Source: Metabacillus mangrovi (lineage in GTDB: Bacteria > Bacillota > Bacilli > Bacillales > Bacillaceae). Taken from it: a stretch of DNA of 45,624 nt. The translations under genes were made by a program, and so were the position numbers. Below, piece after piece: positions 1 through 7,638 of this stretch. Below the pieces are notes generated by a model, which had not been told where the DNA came from, did no database searches, and saw nothing but the letters and a program-made list of their open reading frames with translations. Location of the stretch: NCBI RefSeq assembly GCF_009711125.1, contig NZ_WMIB01000027.1:1-45624 (forward strand), in the 5' to 3' direction. How positions within the stretch are numbered: the first letter of the stretch is position 1; each line of letters begins with the position of its first letter.

Positions 1-30
1 AACAAGGAAAAAACTGAATAACTACATGAT

Positions 31-69
31 AAAGGATCCACGCCTTCTCTTTAAGGTGTGGATCCTTTT
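31..69. terminator. Intrinsic terminator hairpin
   Basis: A 14-bp stem (31-44 with 54-67, one G-T pair) closes a 9-nt loop and ends in TTTT on the plus strand and AAA on the other side, so it could work in both directions. The gene it serves probably lies left of the window. Confidence 0.75.
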
Positions 70-72
70 ACG

Positions 73-168
73 CTTACGATATATCGAGAATATGACCGAT
101 ATAATGAGATTTTGACCGATATATCAAAATTCCGGCCGATATATCGAAATTTTGACCGATATCGTAAG
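73..168. repeat. 20-nt-period intergenic tandem array (family A)
   Basis: CGAT recurs at 77, 97, 117, 137 and 157, an exact 20-nt period. The unit reads roughly CGATATATCGAAATTTTGAC and contains the self-complementary core CGATATATCG. The array is bracketed by a 10-bp inverted repeat, CTTACGATAT at 73-82 and ATATCGTAAG at 159-168. A second array of the same unit lies at 42796-42890. No coding potential is seen. Confidence 0.85.
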
Positions 169-198
169 CCCACCACTGCCGGATAAAATATTTATCCC

Positions 199-237
199 AA
201 AAAAACCTGAGTCAGCTTCACGCCGCCCAGGTTTTTT
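199..237 (-). terminator. Terminator of the MFS gene
   Basis: A run of A, then ACCTG, pairs with CAGGT and a T-run at 228-237. Read on the minus strand this is a stem followed by a U-tail directly after the transporter stop codon. Confidence 0.75.
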
Positions 238-240
238 CGC

Positions 241-1413
241 TTAGCAGGAAGCTTTCCCAGGCTCCTGCCGGACAAAAAGCAGCAGGATGACCGCAAGAAA
301 GGATAAAATTCCAAAGAATAGATAGACGGCAAAAACAGAATACGCTTCCAGAATAATACCGCCGAGAATCGTGCAGAACCAGTTGCCGAGGCCGTTTCCA
401 ACGGCAGAGTAGAGGCTGATCGCTGTCGCTCCGGCGGATACCGGAGCAAGGTCTCTTACATACTGCAGGGCTGCAGGGATGAACAGGCCGGTGGAAAACC
501 CTTGAGCCACGGTTGTGATGTAGACGAGAGCGAGCGGCGGTTCGAAAAAATAGAGAAACCAGCGCACCATCGAGACGGCCGCTGCAAGCAGCAGAATCTG
601 CTTCATGCCGAACTTGCCGATCCACCGGTTGGCGAACTTCATCACCGGAGCTTCACTTCCAGCCGCAAGCATGAAAGCAAGTCCGATGCCAGCCAGTCCC
701 CCTCCGAGATCATCTACAAAAATTCCAAAATAAAAATTGTTTGCAAGGATCGGGCCGAGTACCAGAAAAGCAACGGCCAGAAAAAGAAAGTAGGATGGCT
801 GCTTCGCCAGATCGCTCATTCCTTTTTTAAAGCTTACTTTAATAGGGGCGCTTTCTCTCGGGAGCTGCCAGGCGAAGATGATGCCGAGCCCCATCACGAG
901 GGTGGTCGTATAAAAAATGACAGATAGGTTTGTCATTTCTGCAAGCTTTCCTACCGCAAGGACCGAAACGGCAAACCCGATCGCCCCCCAGAGCCTGATT
1001 GAGCCATAATCCACTTTTGCTTTATGTACATAACTCATGGAGATGCTGTCAGACAGCGGAATAATCGCTGCCTGAAACACAGCGAGAAGAGCAGCCGCGG
1101 CAATAATCCACACATAGCTTGTAACCGTCGAGTACACAATGGCCATCACCGCTGTCATCGCAAGTGCCGCCGTCAGCAGCGCCACCGGCTTCTTCGTAAC
1201 ATCGCTCATCACTCCCCACACCGGCTGGATGAGAATCATCACGACTGGGCTTATCGAAAGGACGAGACCGATCTGGCTTCCGGAAAGGCCGATCGAATCT
1301 CTCAAATAGACGGAAAGCAGCGGGGACAGGGCGCCGATTCCGAAAAACACCAGAAAATAAAACATCATAAAGTTCAATTTAACAGACCGTTTGTTTGCCA
1401 GAGATGCTTCCAC
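241..1413 (-). CDS. MFS transporter, HcaT/YwbF-like
   Basis: A polytopic membrane protein of 390 residues with about twelve hydrophobic segments. The N-terminal half carries SQIGLVLSISPVVMILIQP and GVMSDVTKKP, the loop between helices 2 and 3 typical of the major facilitator superfamily. The overall pattern resembles the phenylpropionate/sugar permease-like branch (HcaT, YwbF), so a proton-coupled exporter or importer of a small metabolite in the cytoplasmic membrane is expected; the substrate cannot be read from sequence. The start is GTG at 1411-1413, preceded by GAAGGA at suitable spacing. It is a single-gene unit with its own terminator and is followed on the same strand by a broken dehydrogenase gene. 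Confidence 0.85.
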   Translation of the reverse strand: MEASLANKRSVKLNFMMFYFLVFFGIGALSPLLSVYLRDSIGLSGSQIGLVLSISPVVMILIQPVWGVMSDVTKKPVALLTAALAMTAVMAIVYSTVTSYVWIIAAAALLAVFQAAIIPLSDSISMSYVHKAKVDYGSIRLWGAIGFAVSVLAVGKLAEMTNLSVIFYTTTLVMGLGIIFAWQLPRESAPIKVSFKKGMSDLAKQPSYFLFLAVAFLVLGPILANNFYFGIFVDDLGGGLAGIGLAFMLAAGSEAPVMKFANRWIGKFGMKQILLLAAAVSMVRWFLYFFEPPLALVYITTVAQGFSTGLFIPAALQYVRDLAPVSAGATAISLYSAVGNGLGNWFCTILGGIILEAYSVFAVYLFFGILSFLAVILLLFVRQEPGKASC

Positions 1414-1483
1414 TCGAAGGTTCCTTCTTTCTTTTTAAAATCAGCTTCTCTAACTATATCATTAGGAGTCTGGAAATTGGACA

Positions 1484-1516
1484 CAAAAAAAGCACTGAAT
1501 CAACCGATTCAGTGCC
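1484..1516 (-). terminator. Terminator of the broken SDR gene
   Basis: GCACTGAATC (1492-1501) pairs perfectly with GATTCAGTGC (1506-1515) around a 4-nt loop. The A-run to its left becomes a U-tail on the minus strand. Confidence 0.85.
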
Positions 1517-1527
1517 TGCTTCACGTC

Positions 1528-2286
1528 TTATCTCTTCCTCTCTGCGAACGGATACAGTGGATCACTCAGTTCAAACTCATACGTTTCACTGTTCACGATG
1601 CCAACTGCTTTTTCACTGTCATAAAGATCAAGCAGAAAGCCTGCCATCTCTTTAGCTGTGTGGAATTTTGCCACCGATTCGCTGTAATCGAACCTGTCCA
1701 GATCCTTAGCCCGCTTTGCAAACTCGGTTTCCGTCGCAGCGGGAGCCAGAACTTTTGCCTGCATGTGGGAGCCATTCAGCTTCAGCTCGCGGGAAAGCCC
1801 TTCTGTGAAGGCACTGACATAAAACTTCGTCGCACAATAGGTTACAGCTTCCTCTACGATCGTATACCCGCCGCGGGATGATACGTTGATCAGCTGTGCC
1901 CCTTCTGTATCGGCATAATCCCTTGCAAAAAGAGTGGAAAGGATGGTCAGCGTATTAATGTTCAGATTCAGCATTTTTTCTACCTTGTTCAGGTCCTACT
2001 GCGCGATCGGGTCATAATTGCCGAACCCGGCATTGTTGATGAACGTCTCCACTTCAAGGTTTTTCAGGCTTTCATAAAAGCGATGAGCTTCCTCGGCAGA
2101 AGATAGATCCCCGGTGTAGATAATCACTTCCAAGCTTTCGTTGATTTGCTGGACTTCTTTTTTCAGCTTCTGCAGTTCCTCTTCTCTGCGGGCTGCAATC
2201 ACTAAATGCTTCCCTCTTGCAGCAAAAGCAAGGGCTGCTTCATATCCAATTCCTGAGCTCGCACCGGTTATGACGGTATATTTCAT
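1528..2286 (-). pseudogene. Short-chain dehydrogenase interrupted by an in-frame amber codon
   Basis: The reading frame encodes a classical SDR (oxidoreductase, YqjQ-like) of about 252 residues: the NAD(P)-binding motif TGASSGIG near the N terminus, NNAG in the middle, and the catalytic Ser (INVSS) and YCATK (Tyr/Lys) in the second half. Between NYDPIAQ and DLNKVEKM the frame is cut by a TAG at 1996-1998 with no shift of frame, so one base change separates it from an intact gene. The first half lacks the catalytic Tyr/Lys, so the enzyme should be inactive unless the stop is read through or is a sequencing error. The ATG at 2284-2286 follows a clear GGAGGA. An upstream ATG at 2301 overlaps that ribosome site and is unlikely. 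Confidence 0.8.
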
Positions 2287-2510
2287 GCATATCTCCTCCA
2301 TTTTCTACTCCTATTATTATGTTCCTGCACCCATTATAAGGACAGGCTGAATTCCTGTGTCAAATGATAGGACTCTCCGACTATCTTGCCCCTTTTTCAC
2401 GAATCAGACCGGAAGATATGGTATTCTTGGTTAAATTATCTGAATAGTCTTTCTACAGAAACATACTTAATACAAGGACAGGAAAACAGCAGGCAGAAAG
2501 GACGGATTAA

Positions 2511-3848
2511 ATGAACAGTGAAGTCCTATACAGGGAGCTTTCAGAACTGGATAAAAAGCACTTTCTCCATCCAACAACCTCTATTAAGCAGCAGCAGGAA
2601 AACGGACCGGATTTTATTTTTACGCATGGAAAAGGAGTTCGCTTATTTGACTTGAAGGGAAGGTCTGCGATTGACGGCCTCTCCTCTCTTTGGAATGTCA
2701 ACATCGGTCACGGGCGCGAGGAAATGGCCAGAACCGCTTATGAACAAATGAAAACACTCGCCTACAGCTCCTGTTTTGCCACCTACAGCCATGAGCCCGC
2801 TATCCGGCTTGCCGCAAAGCTTGCAGACATTGCTCCCGGGAATTTGTCTGCTGTCTTTTTCACCTCAGGCGGATCCGAATCCAATGATACGGCCTACAAG
2901 CTCGCCAGGCATTACTGGATTTTGAAGGGCGAGCCTGAGCGAAAAAAAATCATTTCCAGAACAAAGTCTTATCACGGCGTGGCGCTCGGTGCCACGAGCG
3001 CCACCGGCCTCAAGCCATTTCGGGACTTTACAGGGTCTCTTGCCCCTGATTTTTGCTATGTGGATCACTTTTCTCCTGCCGATTTGCGGAACAAAATCGA
3101 GGAAGAAGGTCCGGAAACCGTTGCCGCTTTTATTGCTGAACCCGTTCAGGGGGCCGGCGGCCTTCATCTTGGACCTGAGGGCTATTTTAAAGAAATCAGA
3201 AGCATTTGTGATGAATACGGAATCCTGCTGATCACAGATGAAGTCATTACCGCTTTCGGCAGAACCGGGTCTTACTTTGGGATTGATCATTACAGTGTGG
3301 AACCGGACATGATGTGCTTTGCAAAAGGCATCACGAGCGGATATGCCCAGCTTGGCGGTGTCATGCTGACTGAAGAGCTTCACCGCGTCTTCATTGACCG
3401 CTCAGAAGGCACCCTTCTCCACGGGTACACGTACAGCGGCCATCCGATGGCATGTACCGTGGCTCTGAAAAATCTGGAGATCGTCGAATCGGAAGGACTC
3501 ATCGAAAATGCCCGCAAAATGGGCGAAGAAATGCTGAAAGGCTTCCGCAGCATTGAAGCAGAGTCCGGCATTGCCGCGAATGCCAGAGCCCTAGGATTAA
3601 TGGGTGCACTGGAGTTCGTTAAAAACAAGGAAACGAATGAGCGCTTCCAATCTCCTCTCGCTCCAAAAGTCGTTGCAGAAGCCGCAAAACGGGGGCTGAT
3701 CTGCCGCTCCGTCGTGTTTGACCAACAGGATACTCTTGTTTTCGCTCCTCCCCTCATTATGAGCAGAGAGGAAATGAGCGAGCTGCACTCGATTCTTGAG
3801 GATGCGGTGAAAGCGGTTGAAAAGACCATTGCTCCGGCAGCAAATTAA
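2511..3848 (+). CDS. Class III PLP-dependent aminotransferase (omega-amino acid type)
   Basis: A 445-residue fold-type I, class III aminotransferase, the usual length for beta-alanine/GABA/putrescine:pyruvate transaminases. Visible signatures are SGGSESND (119-126) for PLP phosphate binding, Glu210 in FIAEPVQG, Asp243 in ITDEV, which contacts the pyridine nitrogen, and the Schiff-base lysine Lys272 in FAKGITSGY. It should move an amino group from an omega-amino acid or diamine to pyruvate or 2-oxoglutarate in the cytosol. The next gene is a GabP-like permease, which suggests uptake and transamination of GABA, beta-alanine or a similar compound. A terminator separates them, so they may be transcribed separately. 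The exact substrate is not determined. Confidence 0.9.
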   Translation: MNSEVLYRELSELDKKHFLHPTTSIKQQQENGPDFIFTHGKGVRLFDLKGRSAIDGLSSLWNVNIGHGREEMARTAYEQMKTLAYSSCFATYSHEPAIRLAAKLADIAPGNLSAVFFTSGGSESNDTAYKLARHYWILKGEPERKKIISRTKSYHGVALGATSATGLKPFRDFTGSLAPDFCYVDHFSPADLRNKIEEEGPETVAAFIAEPVQGAGGLHLGPEGYFKEIRSICDEYGILLITDEVITAFGRTGSYFGIDHYSVEPDMMCFAKGITSGYAQLGGVMLTEELHRVFIDRSEGTLLHGYTYSGHPMACTVALKNLEIVESEGLIENARKMGEEMLKGFRSIEAESGIAANARALGLMGALEFVKNKETNERFQSPLAPKVVAEAAKRGLICRSVVFDQQDTLVFAPPLIMSREEMSELHSILEDAVKAVEKTIAPAAN

Positions 3849-3859
3849 GAACAGAGGCA

Positions 3860-3892
3860 GCCTTCCGGTTTGATCGACACCGGAAGGCTTTT
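3860..3892 (+). terminator. Terminator after the aminotransferase
   Basis: GCCTTCCGGT (3860-3869) pairs with ACCGGAAGGC (3879-3888), followed by TTTT. It lies just before the permease ribosome site, so it may also act as an internal attenuator. Confidence 0.85.
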
Positions 3893-3916
3893 GACTCAAA
3901 AAGGAGGACTCACGAA

Positions 3917-5299
3917 ATGGACGGATTACAGAAACAGCTGAAAACGAGGCACATTACAATGATTTCACTAGGCGGAATCATTGGCGCCGGCTTGTTTGTA
4001 GGCTCCGGTGCCGTGATTCAAACGACCGGGCCCAGTGCCGTCGTCTCTTATGCTTTTGCAGGCCTGCTTGTTGTGTTCCTGATGAGGATGCTTGGAGAAA
4101 TGGCAGCCCACAACCCGGACAGCGGGTCTTTTGCGACCTATGCGAGGGAAGCGATCGGTCCATGGGCCGGCTATACCGTTGGCTGGCTGTACTGGTTTTT
4201 CTGGGTCATCGTCATCGCCATCGAAGCGGTCGCCGGTGCAGCGATCGTCCACGAATGGATGCCGGCTGTTCCGATTTGGCTGCTGAGCCTGATCTTAACG
4301 GTTCTGCTGACATTGACGAACATCTTTTCCGTCAAATCATTCGGAGAGTTCGAGTATTGGTTCGCTATGATTAAAATTGTGGCGATCGTCCTGTTCATGG
4401 GCATCGGACTTGCCATCATCCTGAACCTATTCCCGGGCATTGAGTCACCGGGCACTTTGAATCTTTTCGGCAAAGGCGGGTTCTCTCCGAATGGGACAAG
4501 CTCGATTCTTCTCGGGGCAGCAACCGTTATTTTCGCCTACTTCGGTGCTGAAATCGCCGCCATCGCGGCCGGAGAATCCGAAAATCCGAAGAAAACCATC
4601 CGTATTGCCATCCGCAGTGTCGTATGGAGAATTCTTCTGTTCTATATCGGATCGGTAGCCATCCTTGTTACCCTTCTTCCATGGAACAGCTCTGAGGCAT
4701 TGAAAAGCCCTTACGTTACCGTTCTTGAACTGATCAGCCTGCCAGGAGCCGGTCTGGTCATGAACATCGTGGTCCTCATTTCCGTACTATCCTGCTTAAA
4801 TTCGGCCCTGTATACCAATTCCAGAATGATCTACTCTCTTGCGAAAAGAGGCGACGCACCGCGCATATTCGGAACTCTGAACCGTTACGGAGCACCGGTC
4901 GCAGCGGTCTGGGCAGGAACCATCGCCGCATTTGCCGCCGCTTTATTCAACTTTGTCTCACCGGACGTCCTTTTCCAGTTTCTCATCAACTCTTCCGGTG
5001 CCATCGCCCTTATCGTCTACTTGGCCATCGCCATTTCTCACTTCATCTTAAAAAAACGGATGCAGCGCAGCGGAGAGGAATCAACCCTGAAAATGTGGCT
5101 GTTCCCCTATCTCAATTATTTCGTCATCCTCTCCATAACCGGCATTCTCATTTTCATGGCCTTCATAGACTCCATGCGATCCCAGCTCTTTTTAACCCTG
5201 CTGCTGACCGGAGTCGTCATCGCTTCGTATTGGGTGATGAAAAAGCGCGTGGATCGGGCGGTATATGAAGAAGAACCTCCTAATCATCAAAGTTCCTAA
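3917..5299 (+). CDS. gabP: Amino acid permease, GabP-like (APC/AAT family)
   Basis: A 460-residue APC-superfamily transporter with about twelve membrane segments. The first helix carries GGIIGAGLFVGSG, the glycine-rich substrate-binding bend of the amino acid transporter family. GWLYWFFWVIVIAIEA, SVKSFGEFEYWF and LLPWNSS follow, closely matching what I remember of B. subtilis GabP (gamma-aminobutyrate permease). It is expected to import GABA or a related omega-amino acid with protons across the cytoplasmic membrane, feeding the aminotransferase directly upstream. The start is ATG at 3917 with AAGGAGG eight or more bases ahead. No succinate-semialdehyde dehydrogenase is adjacent, so the rest of a GABA shunt must lie elsewhere if that is the role. 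Confidence 0.85.
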   Translation: MDGLQKQLKTRHITMISLGGIIGAGLFVGSGAVIQTTGPSAVVSYAFAGLLVVFLMRMLGEMAAHNPDSGSFATYAREAIGPWAGYTVGWLYWFFWVIVIAIEAVAGAAIVHEWMPAVPIWLLSLILTVLLTLTNIFSVKSFGEFEYWFAMIKIVAIVLFMGIGLAIILNLFPGIESPGTLNLFGKGGFSPNGTSSILLGAATVIFAYFGAEIAAIAAGESENPKKTIRIAIRSVVWRILLFYIGSVAILVTLLPWNSSEALKSPYVTVLELISLPGAGLVMNIVVLISVLSCLNSALYTNSRMIYSLAKRGDAPRIFGTLNRYGAPVAAVWAGTIAAFAAALFNFVSPDVLFQFLINSSGAIALIVYLAIAISHFILKKRMQRSGEESTLKMWLFPYLNYFVILSITGILIFMAFIDSMRSQLFLTLLLTGVVIASYWVMKKRVDRAVYEEEPPNHQSS

Positions 5300-5397
5300 A
5301 CTGAACAAACTTTTTTTGGCAAAATAACGGAGAAAATATGATGAACCCGGATCAAGACAGGCTGAATGTGTCCCTGCAGTACGGCCTAATAGTGAAT

Positions 5398-5510
5398 CGA
5401 AGATATAATTTCGTTTTCGGAGACAAAACGGATTTTTCGAAGATAAATGGTTTGTATCGGAGATATAATTTTATTTTCGAAGATAAACTAGGATTTTCGT
5501 AGATATAGCC
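5398..5510. repeat. 20-nt-period intergenic tandem array (family B)
   Basis: CGNAGAYA begins at 5398, 5418, 5438, 5458, 5478 and 5498, an exact 20-nt period with a unit close to CGAAGATAAAATNGTTTTTT. The sequence differs from family A but keeps the same period and a leading CG. The surrounding 5300-5620 stretch shows no convincing gene. Confidence 0.8.
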
Positions 5511-5639
5511 ATAGGCAAGTACTAGATTGTTCCTATGTTCCTCTGAATCGCGGCAGCCCCGCATGGTAAGAGGGCATATAACAGCAGTTTAGGAGTAATC
5601 CTATACGGAATCCGCTGCTTTTAAGGGTATTTCCGAAGG

Positions 5640-6490
5640 GACCGGGGACGTTTTGATGAAACCCTGGAGACCGAAGTTCCCCGGACCGGTCCCAGATGAC
5701 GCTATTTCGGCCAAAATCCCTGTTTTCAGCCCGGTTCGGTCCTGAGAGACGCTATTTCCATTATTCAACGCGAATCTGGCCTCCGTTTTAGAAAATAACG
5801 GCTCCTGAGACCGATAAGAGGAAAAATCCTTAGTTTCAGCGAAAATAACGGCCCTGGAGACCAAAGTTCACCCGGATCGGTCTCAGATGACGCTATTTCG
5901 GACGAAATCCCTGTTTTCAGCCCGGTTCGGTCCTGAGAGACGCTATTTTCGTCATTCGAGGCGAATCTGCCCTCCTTTTTAAAAAATAACGGCTCCTGAG
6001 ACCGATAAGTGGAAAAACCTCTGGTTTCAGCGAAAATAACGGCCCTGGAGACCGAAGTTCCCCGGACCGGTCCCAGATGACGCTATTTCGGGCAAAATCC
6101 CTGTTTTCAGCCCGGTTCGGTCCTGAGAGACGCTATTTCCGGTATTCGGCGCGAATCTGCCCCCCTTTTTAGAAAATAACGGCTCCTGAGACCGATAAGA
6201 GGAAAAATCTCTGGTTTCATCGAAAATAACAGCCCTGGAGACCGAAGTTCCCCCGGACCGGTCTCAGATGACGCTATTTCGGCTAAAATCCCTGTTTTCA
6301 GCCCGGTTCGGTCCTGAGAGACGCTATTTCCGAAATTCGACGCGAATCTGGCCTCCTTTTTAGAAAATAACGGCTCCTGAGACCGATAAGTGGAAAAATC
6401 CTTGGTTTCAGCGAAAATAACGGCCCTGGAGACCGAAGTTCCCCCGGACCGGTCTCAGATGACGCTATTTCGGCTAAAATCCCTGTATAC
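5640..6490. repeat. 190-bp higher-order tandem repeat (family C)
   Basis: The phrase CCCTGGAGACC recurs at 5662, 5852, 6043, 6233 and 6424, so a unit of 190-191 bp is repeated about 4.4 times with roughly 90 percent identity by eye. Each unit contains four blocks of 43-50 bp. Two end in GACGCTATTTC and two begin with GAAAATAACGG, which is the same motif inverted, so the unit is a head-to-head pair of dimers. Open frames through this stretch are by-products of repetition and are not called. Confidence 0.9.
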
Positions 6491-6504
6491 ACCCCAGTCC
6501 GGTC

Positions 6505-6600
6505 TATCAGCTCCCCCCCGCCCTAGCTGTCAGCCCTTCCTGCCCCCTCCCCCTCACAACTCCCTCCCAATTGCCCCCCCCTAACCATTCCACCCAAGCA
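6505..6600. other. C-rich strand-asymmetric tract
   Basis: About 95 bases with several runs of 4-8 C and almost no G on the plus strand, unlike any neighbouring DNA. It sits between repeat family C and the terminator of the acyl-CoA operon. The minus strand is correspondingly G-rich and could form a G-quadruplex in read-through RNA or single-stranded DNA. Confidence 0.6.
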
Positions 6601-6633
6601 AAAAGCCCGGTTCATCCGCAACCGGGCATTTTG
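6601..6633 (-). terminator. Terminator of the acyl-CoA catabolic operon
   Basis: GCCCGGTT (6606-6613) pairs with AACCGGGC (6621-6628). A five-base A-run on the left gives a U-tail on the minus strand, 12 bp after the last stop codon. Confidence 0.85.
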
Positions 6634-6644
6634 CTATGAAATAA

Positions 6645-7628
6645 TCATGGGACCAGAATCAATTTTCCCTTCGTCTTCCTGCCCTGCAGCATCCGGTGAA
6701 CGTCAGGGGCGTCTGCGAGCGGATAGACTCCGCCGATGGTGAGCTTCAGTTTGCCTTTTTGCAAATAATCCAGCAGTTCATAAAGGCTTTGGGTGTACAG
6801 TTCTTTTTTCCTCATCATTTGCGGCAGGAAGAAGCCGATGACGGAGAGGTTTTGGCCCATGAGCGACGATGGATACAGTTTGGCCTGTTCTCCGCTTGCG
6901 ACTCCGTAGATGACGAGCCTGCCGAATGGCGCCATGCAGGAGAGGGTTTTTCGGAAAACGTCGCCTCCCGCCATTTCGAGGGCAACATCGACGCCTTTGC
7001 CTTCTGTCAGCTGCAGCACTTCTTTTTCCCAGCCTTCTTTCGTATAATCGATGGCTTCGTCTGCGCCGAGTTCGAGTGCGGCCGCCCGTTTTTCTTCTGT
7101 GCTCGCTGTTGCGATCACTTTGCCTGCTCCGAACAGCTTGGCGAGCTGGACGGCAATCGAGCCGACTCCACCGGCCGCTGCGTGAATGAGGACCGATTCG
7201 CCTTGTTCAAGCCTGCCCATTGTTTTCAATACATGGTACGCGCTCAGCCCCTGCAGCGGCATGGCCACAGCATGGTGCAGGTCCACTCCGTCCGGTACCG
7301 GGATCAGTCCCCGCTCGTCGGCAACCGTATACTCTGCATAGCCTGTTGCCCTTGAGGTGCCAAGCAGGGTGACGATCTTGTCTCCCTTTTTAAAGCGATT
7401 TACCTCTGCACCGGTTTCGACAATTGTCCCGGCAACTTCAGCGCCCGGAACAAAGGGCAGAGGGGTATCGACCACATACTGTCCCTCTCTCCTTGCGGTA
7501 TCAGCATAATTGACGCCGATTGCTTCGATCTTTATCAGTACTTCGCGCGCGTCCGGTGACGGGGTATCCAGGTCTACGAGCTTCATGACCTCCGGGCCGC
7601 CGTATTCTTTCAGCTGAATCGCTTTCAT
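6645..7628 (-). CDS. Zinc-independent quinone oxidoreductase (MDR family)
   Basis: A 327-residue medium-chain reductase without structural-zinc cysteines, as in QOR/crotonyl-CoA-reductase-like proteins. It shows the GroES-like N-terminal domain (IEAIGVNYADTARREG), then the Rossmann nucleotide site HAAAGGVGSIAVQLAK. It should reduce a quinone or an alpha,beta-unsaturated carbonyl or acyl-CoA with NADPH in the cytosol. The start at 7628 is chosen because GAGGAG lies just ahead; an upstream extension would run into the neighbouring crotonase gene. It is the last gene of the nine-gene run, 10 bp after the previous stop, and is followed by a terminator. The physiological substrate is unknown; an enoyl-CoA intermediate would fit the neighbours. 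Confidence 0.88.
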   Translation of the reverse strand: MKAIQLKEYGGPEVMKLVDLDTPSPDAREVLIKIEAIGVNYADTARREGQYVVDTPLPFVPGAEVAGTIVETGAEVNRFKKGDKIVTLLGTSRATGYAEYTVADERGLIPVPDGVDLHHAVAMPLQGLSAYHVLKTMGRLEQGESVLIHAAAGGVGSIAVQLAKLFGAGKVIATASTEEKRAAALELGADEAIDYTKEGWEKEVLQLTEGKGVDVALEMAGGDVFRKTLSCMAPFGRLVIYGVASGEQAKLYPSSLMGQNLSVIGFFLPQMMRKKELYTQSLYELLDYLQKGKLKLTIGGVYPLADAPDVHRMLQGRKTKGKLILVP

Positions 7629-7638
7629 GATTTTCTCC

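Noticed and set aside
73-168. CRISPR array
   Set aside because: The 20-nt units repeat without unique spacers of 25-40 nt, and no cas genes are near.
1024-1881. A 285-codon plus-strand frame antisense to the MFS and SDR genes
   Set aside because: It is His/Arg/Cys-rich, typical of a shadow frame, and crosses a terminator between two real genes.
5601-6584. Open frames of 60-90 codons over the 190-bp repeats on both strands
   Set aside because: They repeat themselves with the array, have no ribosome sites, and change frame with each 191-bp step.
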